From Ehretia macrophylla (lineage: Eukaryota > Streptophyta > Magnoliopsida > Boraginales > Ehretiaceae): DNA of 64,000 bases. Location: positions 41,196,552 through 41,260,551 of the forward strand of contig CM075772.1 of the NCBI GenBank assembly GCA_037974665.1, read 5' to 3'. The position numbers were made by a program, and so were the translations under genes. The notes below the pieces were generated by a model, which saw nothing but the letters and a program-made list of their open reading frames with translations, was not told the DNA's origin and ran no database searches. Positions 36,132 through 49,364 of this stretch are shown here, in pieces; the stretch's first letter is position 1; each line of letters begins with the position of its first letter.

Positions 36132-39100
36132 TGTAACGCCCCGATCCCTCACGAGACCGGGACTCCTATTTATCATGCTATTCTCACCCAATTCCAAACC
36201 CCGGGCATGAAATTTTTGGAAAAACGGACGGAGTTTCCCTTATATATAGGACTATCTAGAAACCTGCCAACAATCACATACAAGTCTTGGACCACAATCA
36301 ATCATTCATACAACCTAGTTTACAAGATTCATAAAGCCAACTAGCTCCTTAAGACCATCCGAGCCTTGAAACCCAACAACATATCACACAAGCATACAAA
36401 ATTAAACCCATTGAAATTCTATCTTTTTAATCCACTTATCATACCACTCTATATTAACAAATAAGCTTTCTTATAATTTGTGTCCAACCAACTAATTAGT
36501 TTTCATCGTCCACACAAGCATGCATTCAAAGCGGTAAAGCCTAACTTCAAATATTACATTCCAACTACAAATAACACAAGCTTAAACTTTAAATTACAAC
36601 ACAAACTCCTTTAAGCCTAACAAATACATACAAGACCAAGCTTCAAAGTAGATCATATAACAACAACTTCACACAATTCACATGTAGGCATCCAACCTCA
36701 GCGCGATAGGCAACCCGCAACACGACACTCAAGGTAGTTATTCTAACTGCCCCTGTAACATATTAAAATGAGGAATGAGTAACCTAAGTTACTCAGTGAG
36801 GGAGGTGCTGCAGCATACCGGGGCGTGCAATATGATATGCAATCACAGGAAGTCATATATAACATAAAACAATAAGATCAATAGTCAAGTAATTAACCAC
36901 ATTAAAAAGGATACGGTTCCACTTCAAGTCTTCGATCTCGAACCACGAGCCACGAACTTTATGCAAGTGCCGGCAAACCCATACACCAACAAGTTGGGAT
37001 ACTCCGGATGTATCCCGATCCTACGACCATTTCTCATGAGGTAGATCCATGCCCAGTAGGTGAACCACGCCTCTGGGGTAGTGGAGTATGCCTCAGCGAG
37101 AAGGGAATAGGCACCATGGTAGTCGAGGGAGCACGGCAAGCCCGATGCCGCCCGTGTTTCTCGACACTACCATATCCGATAAGGTTGCTCAATCCCGAGA
37201 CAAGTCACAAGCATTCAAGATATCAAATAACACATAAGAGGGTCGACAAAGTAGGCCGCCCTCACATATATGCACAATATAGGTTCATAATAGCACGAAT
37301 TGGCTTTAGAGAATTAAAAGTAGCAATCAACCAAATCTTTCCTCACAATCAACTCAATTAACTTCATTATACTTTGGATAGTCAATACAATACAAATCAA
37401 CTCAACAACAAGTTCTCAATGCAACAAGAATGGCTAAAAGCTACTTTTCCCCTTTCTTTAACCAAGATTTATTTCTCCTGTGCACGTTCCAAAGTTTCCA
37501 AACCACATCCTAATCATACTATATTCTTAATTAAGCCCAAAGACACCTATTAAGATCATAAAAACCCATTTTAGAAGTTAAAGCTCAGGAAGGCCCCGAG
37601 CGGGTTTGAACTACAACTATACTAACCGAACCCTATTTTCACGTAACGAAAGCACCAAAAGTGCTTCCTTACCCCAAGGATACCCAAACTATAGCCCAAA
37701 CGCACCCGGATTGCACAACGAGAAAAGTCCCCTTTTTAAAGTTAACAAATTTTGCATTTTAACTCATTTTCGGGTAATTCAACCCCACGTGAGTCTTTGT
37801 CTAGTTTCACTAATGTCTAAAGCACCTAAAGGAAGCCTCAATTCAATCTAATTAACAAATTATATTTAAAAAAAATCCTAAATTTTCGGATTTCACTATT
37901 CACTACACTATTCATCATCTCTTTCAATCAATCTATGCATTCTACCATAAAATTTGCTAACAAGTTTTAAAAGTCTACTCTATAGGCTCTAATAAACACA
38001 TATTAAGCATTTATAACAAGTATTATAGCAATAATCAACAAATCAAAATTTTCAATATATGAACATAAACTTTGATAATTATAAAAATGCAACTCCCTCA
38101 CCTTGGTAAAGCTAGGAGAAAAAGGAAAATAGCTAGAACCACCTTTGATCTTGGCTAAAATAGAAGGAAAATGAAGAAAATCAATTCTTGCTCAAAAAGA
38201 AAAACCATCACGGGTCTGCTTCGTGGTTTGCCATTTCTTTTCTTTTACTTTTGCAATTGTTTGACTTTTGTTTATGTTATAATATCTAAGTACATGTACA
38301 TATATAATATATATATATATATAAAACAAATGGCCTAGCTTGTTTTCATATTTTTCTCTATGCTGCTGCTAATCTGATTTCTTTTTCTTTCTTGTGCTAA
38401 GTTGGCTTGTTTTGTTTATTAGTAATATATGTCAAAGTATATAAGTTAAGTAAATAAAAAGCTAACATAAAAATTGGCTCATTAAAATGCTATTAGCGTA
38501 TATTTTAGGTAGAAGATCAATTAGAATATTAAAGGTCCAAAAAAAAAATAATAATAATAATAACCTATCACTATTCACTCAAGGATACTAAAAATATTTA
38601 TTTTTTTCATGCTCGGGACATGAAATGCACATTCTAGCAATGAAGGAATATATTAAATACAATATTATTCAGGGGAAAAAATATCAAATTTGAAAAAAAA
38701 TAAAACAGTTTAAAATTTTACCCGGGCTCAAGTTAAACCTAAAATTAAAACACATAAAAGCAAATAAGACCAAACAAAGACAATTAAGTCAAATACGCAC
38801 ATAAAATAATTAAATATAATAAATTAAAAGTCTCTCTAGGCTCGAGCAGTTTGCATCAATTAAATATAAATAAATAATAAACATAAGATAATCATTTATA
38901 ACAAGTCTTTTCAATCCAATTTAAATAATTATAATTAACATTGAAAATAATCCAACTTGTTCGGGTCCGGGAAACATAAATAAATATAATTATTAAAATA
39001 ATAAACTAGCTCATTCAGATCCTAGCTCGGGCTTCCCGTTCGAACAGTAAGATAAATTAATTTAAAGACATGTAAAACAATTTTAAGTAATTAAAATAAT

Positions 39101-39470
39101 AGAATAAGTGTCCCGGCAAATCATCTAAATATAACTTAAATAAATACAAATAATGAAAGTAATAAATTAATGACTTTATGTAAATTAATTAAATATAATT
39201 TAAATAAATACAAATGGTGATAATAATAAAAATAATTATTCCCGGGTTCGAGGCTTCACATTCAATTAGTGAAATTAAATCATTTTAAATTGTTAGTAAA
39301 ATAAATTTTAATAAATAAAATAATAAAATAATTATTTCGGGAAAGCCACTTAAATATAATTTAAGTGAATGCAACAATTATCGTGGCACGTTTTTTAAGA
39401 ATAGTGCAATTTAATAAAATAAATATATGCAAATTAATAAAATATCTATATGCTAGGTCTGGGTCTCACA
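36132..39470 (-). repeat. 3' LTR of the LARD-like element
   Basis: On the minus strand it starts TGTGAGACCCAGACC and ends GATCGGGGCGTTACA. It carries the conserved island at about 36960-37270, seen in the Tekay LTRs, and an AT-rich half at about 38280-39450. Confidence 0.93.
38547..38563. repeat. ATA-type microsatellite in the LARD 3' LTR
   Basis: Short AAT/ATA run. The partner LTR carries a longer version at about 43646-43671, one of the few length differences between the two LTRs. Confidence 0.7.
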
Positions 39471-41242
39471 TTCTCTCCTCCTAACAAAAATTGCGTCCTC
39501 GCAATTTCTTAGACTTAAAAGAACCTCTCGATGACTGCAGCAATTCTCGTCGAACTTGAAGTTAAGAAGTGTAACATCCAAGAAGTCTAACAAGAATATA
39601 CACCATACTACCACCAAGAAATCCAGCTAGAATATTAGTGATCCCCACAGTTGAAATCCTAGCAAGGTAGCCAGATAAAGGCTCCTATGAAAATATCATA
39701 TAGAAGCCCAAATAGAAATATCATACGAGAAGATCTTTTAGTAATACCGAGAGAATACCATAAGGAATTCCATATTTAAATACCAAAGACGGAGTTGAAT
39801 AGAAATCCCAATAGTAATTCTTGTTTACAGAAAAGATAATACCAAGAAATACCCAGATAATACTGAGAAATGCCCAATAATAATACCGATGTGATGCCAT
39901 ATGTGAAATCCCAAATAAGGACCCAAATAAGAATCCATGTCAGGGATGCTGTCTAATACCTTTGAATATAAACTTTCTTAGATAGAAATACCCGATAAGA
40001 AGTTCATATATGATACCAAATAAAGATTCCATCCGAGATTCCCAAGCAATACTATTGATGGAAATGCCACTAAAATCCACTGTCAACAGTTAACCTCCAA
40101 CAAGAATATTGCCAAAGTGAATACCTCTCAAGAAGTCCAACTGTATAGTATATAAGATCTCTCTCTGATGTCTGACTAACTGCCCCCTCTTCTGATTAGT
40201 TTACATCTCTAGTAGGTTTGCTACCGGCCATCGTGCAATAGAGGGGAGAGACCACTTACCAGTTCAAAGGGTAATATGTATGCATGCAGTCAAAATCATA
40301 TAAAATATACATGTATTAACGCATGCTCAACTTATTGAATTTAATGCTCACGTAACAGGTATTTATCACATAGGCATAGTTAGCTTCTGAAACAATTATG
40401 TATCTATTAGTTAGACTAAGATGTATTGTCACCTACCTTTACCTAACAAGTTATCTGAACACAAACGATAGTTTTTTTTTCATGAAATTAAATCACACAT
40501 GTTACTATTAATAAACAAGATAAATATTTCTCTGAGAATCAGCTAAATGCACACATAATCTCATATTGGCTTATATCACCCCTTTCTTTTTCACGTACTG
40601 TACTATTAAATCACATAGATGTACACATAGCCACATAACTACATATAGTGCACATCTTTCACATTTCATACAAGTTTGACACATAAGTACACATTTTCAT
40701 TCAAAACCTACCAGTCCCACATTCATGCACATACATTCAAGATTAACTATTCTAGCATGTAAATCTAATTTGAATGTTATACTTCATTCACTATCGTACT
40801 AGTAGAAGTAGTGATATAATATAAGTAATCATATAACACATATAGACAAAACATTTACACTCAAATTATATTACTCACATAATCACATATGATGTACTAA
40901 GCTTACAAGACAATTTAGACATGTCATAAACACACATATTCATGTAATAGACCTTTCGCATTTTGCTTCCATGCTAGCATGTTATTCACTTAGACAAGCA
41001 TGATCATATAATCACACAAGGTCACTTAAACTACAACCTGGACACAAGTACATAAATTAATTATTAATATACGGCTTCTCACATTCTGAGCATACAAGAC
41101 ATTCATATACCTAGCACACAAATCACATATATTAAATCTCTATCCACGTAACATGCTTTACAAGCATACAATTCGAGGGCACTACCCAAAAGGCCGAAGA
41201 CCCTTTCCCGGCTGAGAGCTATCTAAGCTCTAATACCACCTT
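39471..41242 (-). other. Interior of the LARD-like element
   Basis: 1.77 kb without recognisable protein. On the minus strand its last bases read GCGAGGACGCAATTTTTG then AGGAGGAGAGAA before the LTR, which parallels GTGAGGACGCAATT before the Tekay 3' LTR. The stretch 39600-40130 is built of loose variants of AATACCAAGAAATGCCC/AATCCCAAATAAGAA, a degenerate short repeat. Confidence 0.75.
41227..41238 (-). other. Primer-binding site of the LARD-like element
   Basis: The reverse complement is TGGTATTAGAGC, one mismatch from the initiator-Met primer site, four bases from the 5' LTR. Confidence 0.85.
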
Positions 41243-44200
41243 TGTAATGCCCCGATCCCTCACGAGACCGGGACTCCTATTTATCATGCTATTCTCACCC
41301 AATTTCAAACCCCGGACACGAAATTTTAGGAAAAACGGACGGAGTTTTTCCTATATATAGGACTATCTAGAAACTTGCCAACAATCACATACAAGTCTTG
41401 GACCACAATCAACCATTCATACAACCTAGTTTACAAGATTCATAAAGCCAACTAGCTCCTCAAGACCATTCGAGCCTTGAAACCCAACAACATATCACAC
41501 AAGCATACAAAATTAAACCCATTGAAATTCTATCTTTTTAATCCACTTATCATACCACTCTATATTAATAAATAAGCTTTCTTATAATTTGTGTCCAACC
41601 AACTAATTAGTTTTCATCGTCCACACAAGCATGCATTCAAAGCGGTAAAGCCTAACTTCAAATATTACATCCCAACTACAAATAACACGAGCTTAAACTT
41701 TAAATTACAACACAAACTCCTTCAAGCCTAACAAATACATACAAGGCCAAGCTTCAAAGTAGATCATATAATAGAAACTTCATACAATTCACATGTAGGC
41801 ATCCAACCTCAGCATGATAGGCAACCCGTAACACGGCACTCAAGGTAGTTATTCTAACTGCCCCTGTAACATATTAAAATGAGGAATGAGTAACCTAAGT
41901 TACTCAGTGAGGGAGGTGATGCAGCATACCGGGGCGTGCAATATGATATGCAATCACAGGAAGTCATATATAACATAAAACAATAAGATCAATAGTCAAG
42001 TAATTAACCACATTAAAAAGGATACGGTTCCACTTCAAGTCTTCGATCTCGAACCACGAGCCACAAACTTTACGCAAGTGCCGGCAATCCCATACACCAA
42101 CAAGTTGAGATACTCCGGATGTATCCCGATCCTACGACCCTTTCTTCTGAGGTAGGTCTATGCCCAGCAGGTGAACCACGCCTCTGGGGTAGTGGAGTAT
42201 ACCTCGGCGAGAAGGGAATAGGCACCATGGTAGTCGAGGGAGCACGGCAAGCCCGATGCCACCCGTGTTTCTTGACGCTACTATGTCCGATAAGGTTGCA
42301 CAACCCCGAGACAAGTCACAAGCATTCAAGATATCAAATAACACATAAGAAGGTCGACAAAGTAGGCCGCCCTCATATATATACACAATATAGGTTCACA
42401 ATAGCACGAATTGGCTTTAGAGAATTAAAAGTAGCAATCAACCAAATCTTTCCTCACAATCAACTCAATTAACTTCATTATACTTTGGATAGTCAATACA
42501 ATACAAATCAACTCAACAACAAGTTCTCAATGCAACAAGAATGGCTAAAAACTACTTTTTCCCTTTCTTTAACCAAGATTTCTTTCTCCTATGCACGTTC
42601 CAAAGTTTCCAAACCACATCCTAATCATACTATATTCTTAATTAAGCCCAAAGACACTTATTAAGATCATAAAAATCAATTTTAGAAGTTAAAGCTTGGG
42701 AAGGCCCCGAGCGGGTTTGAACTACAACTATACTAACTGAACCCCATTTTCACGTAATGAAAGCACCAAAAGTGCTTCCTTACCCCAAGGATACCCAAAC
42801 CATAGCCCAAACGCACCTGGATTCCACAACGAGAAAAGTCCCCTTTTTAAAGTTAACAAATTTTGCATTTTAACTCATTTTCGGGTAATTCAACCCCACG
42901 TGAGTCTTTGTCTAGTTTCACTAATGTCTAAAGCACCTAAAGGAAGCCTCAAGTCAATCTAATTAACAAATTATATAAAAAAAAATCCTAAATTTTTGGA
43001 TTTCACTATTCACTGCACTATTCATCATCCCTTTCAATCAATCTATGCATTCTACCATAAAATTTGCTAACAAGCTTTAAAAATCTACTCTATAGGCTCT
43101 ACTAAACACATATTAAGCATTTATAACAAGTATTATAGCAATAATCAACAAATCAAAATTTTCAATATATGAACATAAACTTTGATAATTATAAAAATGC
43201 AACTCCCTCACCTTGGTAAAGCTAGGAGAAAAAGGAAAATAGCTAGAACCACCTTTGATCTTGGCTAAAATAGAAGGAAAATGAAGAAAATCAATTCTTG
43301 CTCAAAAAGAAAAACCCTCAGGGGTCTGTATCCTGGTTTGCCATTTCTTTTCTTTTACTTTTGCAATTGTTTGACTTTTGTTTATGTTATAATATCTAAG
43401 TACATGTACATATGTAATATATATATATATAACAAATGGCCTAGCTTTTTTCACGTTTTTCTCTATGCTGCTGCTAATCTGATTTCTTTTTCTTTCTTTT
43501 GCTAAGTTGGCTTGTTTTGTTTATTAGTAATATATGTCTAAGTATATAAGTTAAGTAAATAAATAGCTAACATAAAAATTGGCTCATTAAAATGCTATTA
43601 GCTTATATTTTAGGTAGAAGATCAATTAGAATATTAAAGGTCCAAAAATAATAATAATAATAATAATAATAACCTATCACTATTCACTCGGGGACACTAA
43701 AAATATTTATTTTTCTCACGCTCGGGACATGAAATGCACATTCTAGCAATGAACGAATATATTAAATACAATATTATTCAGGGGAAAAAAATATCAAATT
43801 TGAAAAAAAATAAAACAGTTTAAAATTTTACCCGGGCTCAAGTTAAACCTAAAATTAAAACACATAAAAGCAAATAAGACCAAACAAAGACAATTAAGTC
43901 AAATACGCACACAGAATAATTAAATATAATAAATTAAAAGTCTCTTTAGGCTCAAGCAGTTTGCATCAATTAAATATAAATAAATAATAAACATAAGATA
44001 ATCATTTATAACAAGTCTTTTCAATCCAATTTAAATAATTATAATAAATATTGAAAATAATCCAACTTGTTCGGGTCTGGGAAACATAAATAAATATAAT
44101 TATTAACATAATAAACTAGCTCATTCAGATCCGAGCTCAGGCTTCCCGTTCGAACAGTAAGATAAATTAATTTAAAGACGTGTAAAATAATTTTAAGTAA

Positions 44201-44581
44201 TTAAAATAATAGAATAAGTGTCCCGGCAAATCATTTAAATATAACTTAAATAAATACAAATAATAAAAGTAATAAATTAATGACTTTATGTAAATCAATT
44301 AAATATAATTTAAATAAATACAAATGGTGATAATAATAAAAATAATTATTCCCGGGTTCGAGGCTTCACATTCAAATAGTGAAATTAAATCATTTTAAAT
44401 TGTTAGTAAAATAAATTTTAATAAATAAAATAATAAAATAATTATTTCGGGAAAGCCACTTAAATATAATTTAAGTGAATGCAACAGTTATCGTGGCACG
44501 TTTTTCAAGAATAGTGCAATTTAATAAAATAAATATATGCAAATTAATAAAATGTCTATATGCTAGGTCTGAGTCGTTACA
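41243..44581 (-). repeat. 5' LTR of the LARD-like element
   Basis: It is the same length as 36132-39470 and highly similar along its whole length. On the minus strand it starts TGTAACGACTCAGACC. Confidence 0.93.
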
Positions 44582-45454
44582 GATGCCGCCCATGGAGAGT
44601 TGGGTCGTAGGATTTCGGGGTACATCCGGAGTACACCCACTGGAGTGATTAGGGCCGGCATATTGATCGTGGTTCGTGATTGAAGAACAAAGTGAATCGT
44701 ATCTTTTTTAATGTGTGGTAACTTGTTGTTTCAATTGTTCTTTCATTGTAAAATGCTTTATTTGTATTAGCTACTGCATTGCATGCCCCGGTAGACTTTA
44801 TCCCCCATAGAGCAGTTGTGATTGATCATACCTCGCTAAACATGTTTCAAGTGGCGCAGTTGGAGGAATGACCTTGGTTGCTTTGTGCTATTGTTTGAGA
44901 TTGGAGTGTTTGCCTGCTAAATTGTGGAAGATTTTGTTTGTATTATGTCTTGTTCTATTTTGTGCCTATAGGTTTGTATATATTTGGAGTTGTTGAAGAA
45001 TTGTAATAGCTAGGTTAATGTATGGCTTGAATGGTGGATTGTAATAATTTATCCTTACTTTTCTTTATGTTGCTTGCTTGTGTATTAATGAAAGTTAACA
45101 GTTGTTTGGCTTTAGTTCATAAGAAAGTCTAATGGTTAATATAGAGTGGTATAATAAGCGGATTAAAAGAGACAAGTTTTTAAGGATTGTTAAATGCATG
45201 CTTGGGTGTGTTTTCTATGTCTTGCTTAAGGCCCGATCGACCTTGAAGTTGGGATAGTTAAAGCTGGAGTTGTTGGAGTTAGAGTTTAGTTGTATTGTGG
45301 CTTATATTATGTTTATAGGTTTCCAAAATGTCCACGGTACAGGGGAGACTTTGTCCGTTTTTCTTAAAATCTGTGTCCGAGTTTGGGATCGGATTGAGAT
45401 TAGAAAGATCGATAGAAGTCTCGGTCCCGTGCGGGATCGAGGTGCTACATTAAC

Positions 45455-46398
45455 TCTGTTGGAATCCAAACGCATACCCAGTATCCCAATGGAAAGGGTC
45501 ATAATGTCCAAATTGAACCTTTTTATTTTGAGCGTGTACCAAGATGCAAAAAGTACAAAATCTCAGACAAAAAGTACACCTAATTCCTTCGAGATAGCTG
45601 CAATTGTCAACACTATGATGTCTGACGAACCAACGGAATTGCGCCACGTCATATGCGTATTCAATTGTTTCCAGTAATCGAAAAAGTAAATATTTTCACA
45701 ATCCACAGCCGTCACATCATCTATGACACCTTTTGCAACCTACACACGCTTCCATTTTTTTTTTGCTAGCTTGGCTACACACGCTTCTATAAATCCCGCC
45801 CAAAAATTTACTCTCTCTCTCTCTCTCCTTTTCACTTCCATTAATCCCGCCTAAAATTGAATGCACTAGAAAATATCCAATTTAGTCCTTCCTTTGCTAT
45901 ACCATTAGCATTTTTTTTAATGGCAAATGTTTGACCTTAATAAAACATATAATTCAACTTTAATAGTGTCACGCACGAACTCAAAATTCCATACACGCAA
46001 GTACTTACGTACAAAGTGTAACAAAATTTTCAACTTGAAACTCTAAAATTCCCAAAGTGTTTGGGGAAATACTTACTATACATATTTTTGTGATCTTTAA
46101 ATAAAATCCGTACTTTTAGGTAAAAAATAAAAAGGAAAAAGAAGATTATTTAAAACTGGTGAAACTTGTATTTTTTTCTAGATGAGAAGTGAATATTTTC
46201 CATAAACTCCAGAAGAAAATAATATTTTGTGCAAAGTTCAGGGACTAGTTTGACTTTTTTCCTTTTATCTAACTTCGAATATGGGAACCCCTTCGAATAT
46301 TCAAGTATTCTCACCTCTTTCACCCTTCTCTTATTCTCTGTTCCCTCTAACCCTCATACATCGAAGAACACAACACAGATCGAGCTCAAGTGGAGAGA
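45455..46398. other. Upstream region of the plus-strand Ulp1-like gene
   Basis: Intergenic sequence with a CT run near 45811-45826. TCTATAAATCCCGCC near 45786 and the pyrimidine-rich CACCTCTTTCACCCTTCTC near 46310 look like promoter and 5' leader elements, but this is inference. The HMG-box and plant-mobile-domain exons found in the paralog are not visible here. Confidence 0.4.
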
Positions 46399-48460
46399 AT
46401 GAGGCAAATTGAGAAAATGTGATTATTTAATATTTAATTTTCTTTTAATTTAACTCATATAGCTATAGCATTTTTTTAACCTTGTAATTGTGTGCATATT
46501 TCGTTGCTTCGTTTGTGTAACTTACCAGTTAGCTCATTTGTTTCATTTACCTGTGATCGTAGTATATGATTTATTTGTGACAATTTCCCATTTTAGGATG
46601 AACTACCGCCAGTGGAGGGTAAGAGTTGCATCCAACTTTGACAATACACCATATTCACGAGGCAAGGTATGATTTAGATATGGTTTTATAATTGATTTCT
46701 GGCTATATAAAGGTATTAGTAACATTTTTTTTCATTCTGAAGTGCATAGAGAAAGAAATGGCTCGGATGAAAGCAGATATTGAGTACTTGAAAGCAAAAA
46801 TGCTCCAACTGAAATCAGAAATGCATACTGGACAAACAACTTGGAATGATATGTCAACGATGTTGAAACAATTGGTGGGCCGTGAAAACTCCCACATGAA
46901 TGTCAATCCGCATAATGAAACGGGAGGAACAAAAGGTCATTTTGGGGTGGGAGATGTTGGTGCGGAAATAGAGATTGAGGACGATGTTGGTGAAGATGTA
47001 TGCCGTGATTTACATCGCAAAGAGATTGATACCGTGCATTTGGAGGGTAGTGCATCCATAAACTCTCCAGAATTCAAGAACCAACATTGTGTACGCCTGA
47101 CTGTACCATCATGTTCAAAGATACTATTTGCATCTCACAAGCTAGGCTGCAACACATCTAAGCTGAAAGAGTCGAGCGTAGTAGTGTTGAGTAGCGACAC
47201 CATTAACACTTTCCCATCACACCGAACACCGACTATAGATTGCAACATGCTCGTAGACAATGAATTACTCGAAGATTTTTTGTTTTCAACTGAAAGGGAC
47301 TCTAGGTTTCTCTGTTGTTTGTATTTCTATATGTTGTTTAAAGTTTCAATATACTTTATAATATTAATCTTAGTAGCATGTATGCTGTAGGGAAATGATT
47401 GTTCACATGGGGGATTACTACATAAGACGAGAAAATATGCGTTGCCTCATGCCGGACACTGAAATACGCTCTTGCATGAGTCTTTAAGAATGTAACATAA
47501 TGTATATTTTGAAAGAGATACGTGTTATGATTCTTTGCTTCCATCAACAAATTATAGACTGCTTTGCAGCGAAGATGACCTGGGATGCACAGATCAATGA
47601 CATTGCGATGCCGAATTGGTATCTTCCTGCAAAATTTTTGGTAAGTTTTGAAAGATGGAGCTGACAATTTGTAATACTACGGTAACATTTGGAACCTAAA
47701 AGATAGTTGAATTGCCAACACATTATTTCTTCTGTATTGCAGCAGCATATCTTGGTTGGAAATAATGGAAAGTCGATGAGGGTTGCACAATGTATCCGAC
47801 GCTATTGGGGTATATCTGGCTTCACGGGCGCATTGGGGGATTGCAAAAAAGTAATTAACCATCTAATTGTTTGTTTTTTTATAAAAAATTCTGAAGTGCA
47901 TTGCAGATATTAATGAGCATTATTTTGATAGTTAAAGGTTTGGTTAATTGGGAACTAACTCTCTAAATATTATGCAGATGTTTTTACCCATTAGTATCAT
48001 GAATGAACACTGGTACTTGTGTGTAATCGACTTCACCACTAGTGAGATATTGTTGTACGACACTGCTATGATTGGTGGTCATGGGGTTGTGATTCACCAA
48101 CTGAACACACTGGTAATCAACTCGTTATCGAATTTATACGGGTCACTTTAAATGTCCTAATTTTAATTTTACTTGCCTGGTATTTGTTTGTAGGTTAAAT
48201 ACCTGGACAACTTATTTGAGGCCGCTGATTCCGCTACATACAGTGGCATGAGGAAGATTACCATTTTTTCAGTGCGCAGACCTGATTGGGTTCCAACTCA
48301 AGCAGGTATATACGATGGTGGCCTATACGTATGCCTAATGATGGAAAACCCTAGCAATGTGGACTCATTCTTGCTGACGGAGTCGGTGGATAAACGTAAA
48401 CAGTTTGCATTCGATATGTGGAGACATTGGTCAAACTTGATCAACCAGTACCCAACATGA
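46399..48460 (+). CDS. Ulp1-like (C48) protein, catalytic Cys replaced by Gly
   Basis: Eight exons can be read with consistent GT-AG sites and phases: 46399-46418, 46597-46666, 46743-47305, 47391-47479, 47558-47640, 47743-47850, 47978-48112 and 48194-48460. Together they give 444 codons and a stop. The N-terminal half has a coiled-coil-like stretch (MARMKADIEYLKAKMLQLK). The C-terminal half is a Ulp1/SUMO-protease fold with EHWYLCVIDF (His) and LLYDTAM (Asp). At the nucleophile position the sequence is YDGGLYVCLMME, where active family members have DCGVYVC. The Cys is therefore Gly, predicting loss of peptidase activity. It aligns exon by exon with the minus-strand gene at 49365-52311 but lacks that gene's HMG-like and plant-mobile-domain-like N-terminus. 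The open frame across eight exons argues against simple decay; a non-catalytic SUMO-binding role is possible. Many plant Ulp1-like genes ride on Mutator-like elements. Confidence 0.75.
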
Positions 48461-49364
48461 AATTGCCCCTATGATGCTGATTAGTTGTGTGGTGTTCTTG
48501 ATGTAGGGCGTGTTATGCTTCATGAACTATGATTTCTTTTTGTTTGTTCTTTTGATTTTTTGTTGAACTTCATGATGCAATATGTATGTTTTTGGCTAAA
48601 TGTTATTTCTTTCCCGTTGATACGTATTAAGTATGGCACGATACTATAATCTAATATAATATATGAAATTTACTGTTTTTTTTACTTCTTCATTTCAAAT
48701 ATAAAATTATGGCTCTACTTGAAACAATATGAAGTTAGGACTTATTTGTTAAAATAAATTGTTATTTTGGTCACAATTCACTACTGTGTTTTAAACTAAT
48801 TTGATTTAACAATCATATTTCCAAAAAATAAAATTTCTTTATGGTGCACCAATAATGAATCAACAGGAATTCTGGACTTCTTTCAATTATATACTTATAT
48901 GAAGTTATAAAACAATATCATTTTTTCTATATAATGGTGATTATATAGGTGTCCATAAATGTAATAAAGATACTTGAATTGCTCACTTGATATCAATTTT
49001 TTATTTTTATGGTTTTTAAAAGATGGTCATTGGAGTATTTTCAAGAATTTATTTTTAAACCCATAACTAATGCTAATTGTAGAAGATATTATTAGTGTAA
49101 CCTTCATTAGCTTCTTTCTTAACAACCAGAATTCCATTTGTCACAATTATGCAACCAACTTAACAAACAGGAATTTAATCACATCACAAAATTACAAAGA
49201 AAAGAAACCTTCATTAGCTTATTTCTTAAATCATATCACATTTTCATGTTTTATATATCTTCACCCTCTCCCCAAATATTTCCTTCTCATTTACCTAAAC
49301 TCTTTTGTAACCATATAAATTGCCACTGAGATAAGAGATAATACGACTTCAAATTTGAACAACC
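48461..49364. other. Spacer between the convergent Ulp1-like genes
   Basis: About 0.9 kb of AT-rich sequence with no domain in any frame. It probably contains the 3' ends of both transcripts. Confidence 0.5.

Larger units (their letters stand above)
36132..44581 (-). mobile_element. Non-coding (LARD-like) LTR retrotransposon, structurally whole
   Basis: It has two LTRs of identical length, 3339 bp each (36132-39470 and 41243-44581), around a 1772-bp interior. GATGC flanks both sides (36127-36131 and 44582-44586). Read on the minus strand, a primer site TGGTATTAGAGC follows the 5' LTR and a purine tract AGGAGGAGAGAA precedes the 3' LTR. No gag or pol domain can be read in the interior, so it must have used proteins from another element. 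LTR divergence is a few percent by eye, making it one of the youngest insertions here. It sits inside the solo LTR 33113-45449. Confidence 0.93.
33113..45449 (+). mobile_element. Solo LTR (~3.6 kb), Tekay-like family, split by a later element
   Basis: TTAAC occurs directly before 33113 (33108-33112) and directly after 45449 (45450-45454), a perfect duplication. The left end starts TGTGATACC and the right end is GGGATCGAGGTGCTACA, matching the end of the solo LTR at 8134. The body at 34160-36131 matches that family (for example CCAAGCCAAGCCAAGCTAGG and GTGGTTGCGCAACC at about 36022-36035). It is interrupted at 36132-44581 by the non-coding element and near its start by a short GC-rich insert. 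Confidence 0.88.

Noticed and set aside
42070-42386. Similar small open frames repeated in the LTR islands (also near 3476, 28210 and 37008) as a conserved peptide
   Set aside because: The frames occur on either strand relative to the LTR and follow the conserved DNA island. There is no consistent start or codon pattern, so they are by-products of the GC-rich island.
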